A stretch of DNA of 64,000 bases from Symbiodinium natans (lineage: Eukaryota; Sar; Dinophyceae; Suessiales; Symbiodiniaceae). The stretch spans positions 85,781 through 149,780 of the forward strand of contig CAJNDS010000395.1 of assembly GCA_905221605.1 (NCBI GenBank), read 5' to 3'. This document shows, one piece after another, positions 61,301 through 64,000 of this stretch. Both the position numbers and the translations under genes were made by a program. The stretch's first letter is position 1; the number at the start of each line of letters is the position of its first letter. Below the pieces are notes generated by a model. The model was not told the DNA's origin. It was given only the letters and a program-made list of their open reading frames with translations, and searched no databases.

Positions 61301-63479
61301 TGGTCACCCCCCCAGGATCTACACCCTCCTTGTCTACTCTGCTATTATGCTTCCATGTGCCTGTGTGCAAGTCGTACACGCCGAAAACACCGTACATACC
61401 GATCAAATCGCACTCGTGTAGTCTATATGAACAAACAACAAACACCAACGGACAAACAATAACGAACAAATTATTTTACTTCGAACATCCCCACCTTCAT
61501 GGAGTCTCTGGGGTTTGGCGAGGCAATTTCTACGCTTCTAGGAGAAATATGTATCTTCTAAATTTCGTGCGGATTTTGCATTTTAGACATAATATAGTAT
61601 ACAATTGTGGTTCCCCCAACCCCCTCCGCCACCCCGAACTCTGAAGACAAACTGCTCTGTTCAAGCATGCTTTCAGAGAACTACAAAGCTGCCGCAAGTT
61701 GGAAAATGTTGAGATGCGAGTTCTCATGTTAGCAAGTATGGGTGTCCGTGCATGCTCGAAACAAAACTATAGCTAATCGACAGCCCCGAGCAAAAGAGTC
61801 TCCGGCTCCTGATGTACCCTGGAAGGCCCTTATTGTTTAGGGTTTAGGTTTTTGTAACCCCGTCTGTCCCTTCCTTTTCCTTCGTCTTCAACACTGCGGA
61901 GAGGCACCCAAAGTCTGGGTGATGTGCCCGCGTCTCTCTCTCTCTCTCCCCCACGCATGACCCCCCCAAAGGGAGGCCGCCCCCAGGGGCGCCGCGTCTC
62001 TCTCTCTCTCTCTCTCTCGCTGTTTCCCTCCTTTTTGTTTCTCTCTCTCTCTCTCTCTACAGTACTGCCTGGAAACAGACGGGAGCGCTTCACTACGTAC
62101 AGTACACCAGGTAGAAGTGTTCACGATGTTTCACGCATGCTATGAAATCTTGGAACCCTCGAACTTTCTGATAACTAAACTACATCATCAGATGGACTTA
62201 CATTCGCCTCGGCCGCCGTGGCTGGCATCTGAAATGTATTCTTTTCTACTTGAAGGATCTCCCGTGGTGCTGGTATTTATTTTCGCATTTTTGGACAAAT
62301 GCGAACTAAGCTACTTCCGCTAAGTGTTGGGACATTTGAAGAGTCCAAACAGTGTTTGTTGTTCAATTTGTTGCCTGGAGACTTTTTGGACATGGAGTAA
62401 GAGTAAAGACAATCAAGCAGAATTTCTCTGGTAAACGTTCATGGTTTATTAAACAGCACTATGAACCAGCACCATGGTCTAAATGGCACGGTTTGGACAA
62501 ACTTTTAAAGGTTTGACTAAAATTCAACCGGTGTACACCTTGGCTAAAAAAAATTGCACCCCATAGACAGTCAACATTTGAGGCGAAACCCGTTTTTTCA
62601 CCCCATTTAAATCAGACCACAGCGTTGAAACATCCTCAAGTTGACCATGACCCAACTTCAAAGATCCCTGAGTTCGCACCTCATCCGACGGCCGTTCCCA
62701 AACCGCACGTACTCTCTGGATGGCCTCCGTCACGCAGCCCTATACTCAAGCTACCTGAGTTTGCCTTCGTTGGGACCTTCATTCTTTGACATTTTATGAT
62801 GACTGGACGGCATTGTTGGAGGAAATTCGCCTGGAGCTGCTCTTCTGGATGAGAGTATCAGCCCAGGTCGCCAACTATCATGTGCTTCCACTGATTTTCG
62901 GATCTATGCCATATCTTCGAAACTTAAGATTATTGCATGGGTTGCCATGTGGGACGTTTCTCTAGGAACATCCATCTCTGTACCCGCCACAGGTGACCCA
63001 TGATGACCATGTGGGAGGCGGAGTTGTGGCCAAGAACTAGTGACTAGAAAAAGCATCAACCTCAAGCTCAAGCGATCACCAAGTGAGCAACAAGTCAGGC
63101 AACTGCGGACTGTGCCTTCTTTCTGGCCTGCGAAGCAGCAGGTGACAAAGCTGTGACAAGTGAATCATCTCTGATTTGCCAACTGGGGGTCCGTGACGAA
63201 GCTGGAGCTTTGGGCAGTACTGCAGCACTTGGCCATGCCGCTGAAAAAAAAGTGCACTGTGCCATTCATTGCTCCTGCCTCCAGCCACAGCGGATTCACC
63301 TTCTTCAGCATGTGCAGGGTGGGATCAGCCAAGTAGTCCCTCCACCTGATGGGAGCAGCATAAGTCCCAACGCTCATGGTCCTGTGACGAGTCCTTCCTG
63401 TCCGTTTCTGTCGCCTTGGCCGTGGCCGTCTGTGTCTGTCTGTCTGTCTGTCTTCCTATGCCTCCCTTTTGTTTTTTTG
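58357..63479. other. Host DNA with repeats, no confident gene
   Basis: A MITE-like copy lies at 59808-59908, (TA)n tracts near 59398-59420 and 60250-60360, TTGTCGCGGG-type repeats at about 60390-60890, CCCTAAA-type heptamers at 60100-60136 and 61078-61122, and (TC)n at 61930-62060. Minus-strand frames at 62524-62733 and 63165-63377 could be exons but carry no domain. Confidence 0.4.
59808..59908. repeat. MITE-like inverted-repeat element, second copy
   Basis: The ends GTTTCCGAAAATAGGGG and CCCCTATTTTGGGAAAT are near-exact inverted copies. The same ends flank 39272-39378, while the centres differ. Confidence 0.55.
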
Positions 63480-63579
63480 TTCTTCTTTTTGTGTGTGTGC
63501 ATGTGCATGTGCACGTGCATGTGAATGTGCATGTGCATGTGCATGTGAATGTGCATGTGCATGTGCATGAGTGTATGTG

Positions 63580-63611
<32 letters not shown>

Positions 63612-64000
63612 TGCGTGGGTATGTGTGTGTGTGCGTGTCTGTGTTGTGTGTGTGTCGTGTGTGTCGTGTGTGTGTGTGTGTGTGTGTCGTGTGTGTGTCG
63701 TGTGTGTGTGTGTGTGTGTCGTGTGTGTGTCGTGTGTGTGTGTGTGTGGCGTGTGTCGTGTGTCGTGTGTCGTGTGTCGTGTGTCGTGTGTCGTGTGTCG
63801 TGTGTGGTGTGTCGTGTGTCGTGTGTCGTGTGTCGTGTGTGGTGTGTCGTGTGTCGTGTGTCGTGTGTCGTGTGTCGTGTGTCGTGTGTCGTGTGTCGTG
63901 TGTCGTGTGTCGTGTGTCGTGTGTCGTGTGTCGTGTGTGGTGTGTGGTGTGTGGTGTGTGGTGTGTGGTGTGTGGTGTGTGGTGTGTGGTGTGTGGTGTG
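63480..64000. repeat. Long (GT)n-derived microsatellite at the window edge
   Basis: It starts as GTGCAT-type hexamers, passes through (GTGC)n and (GT)n, then becomes a TGTGTCG heptamer array (about 63745-63935) and ends as TGTGTGG heptamers. It continues past the window. Confidence 0.9.

Overview
The window is eukaryotic nuclear DNA that carries one complete, AT-rich, virus-derived mobile element. The flanking DNA (about 1-3740 and 24530-64000) is GC-richer and full of homopolymer G/C tracts, microsatellites and TTTAGGG-type heptamer arrays. Its few recognisable coding pieces are short exons, nearly all on the minus strand: PPR repeats, WW-type modules, and a multi-pass membrane protein gene present twice. 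Plant/alveolate-type TTTAGGG repeats, abundant PPR repeats, possible GC/GA splice donors and one-directional genes all point to a protist, most probably a dinoflagellate. That is inference; no rRNA or mitochondrial marker is present.

The insert spans 3746-24521 (20,776 bp). It has terminal inverted repeats of 742 and 779 bp and is bordered by a 5-bp direct duplication ATATG (3741-3745 and 24522-24526). Its gene set is that of a Polinton/Maverick or Polinton-like virus (PLV): a double-jelly-roll major capsid protein, a penton-type minor capsid protein, a FtsK/HerA packaging ATPase, a retroviral-type (rve) integrase, and one very large replication protein. Every element ORF is open and the gene in the two TIR arms is identical, so the insertion looks recent and possibly still functional.

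Layout from left to right: left TIR with a double zinc-finger gene; a second zinc-finger gene; three adjacent tandem arrays that share a 22-bp period but differ in sequence; a small hypothetical gene; the replication fusion protein (OTU-like region, family B polymerase palm, SF1 helicase, HNH-like zinc finger); the integrase. A leftward block follows (two proteins sharing an N-terminal motif, a small coiled-coil protein, a GIY-YIG nuclease, an acidic zinc-finger protein, the penton protein). Then comes a rightward block (class-3 lipase-like hydrolase, GIY-YIG, small ORF, major capsid, GIY-YIG, S74-type fibre), the leftward ATPase, small rightward genes including a two-ORF zinc-finger pair, and the right TIR. 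Junctions carry AT-rich palindromes, and several starts are preceded by an AAGATATATARG-like box.

In function, integrase plus TIRs would mediate insertion. The fusion protein would copy the DNA. MCP, penton, ATPase, fibre, lipase and the small capsid-block proteins would build a particle, attach it and help it enter a cell. No adenain-type maturation protease was found. The right-hand host region (25-57 kb) holds the duplicated membrane-protein gene (25.5-29.3 and 33.2-36.8 kb), scattered WW-type exons (38.7-48.7 kb) and a multi-exon PPR gene (52.8-56.3 kb), separated by long repeat-rich introns or intergenic DNA.
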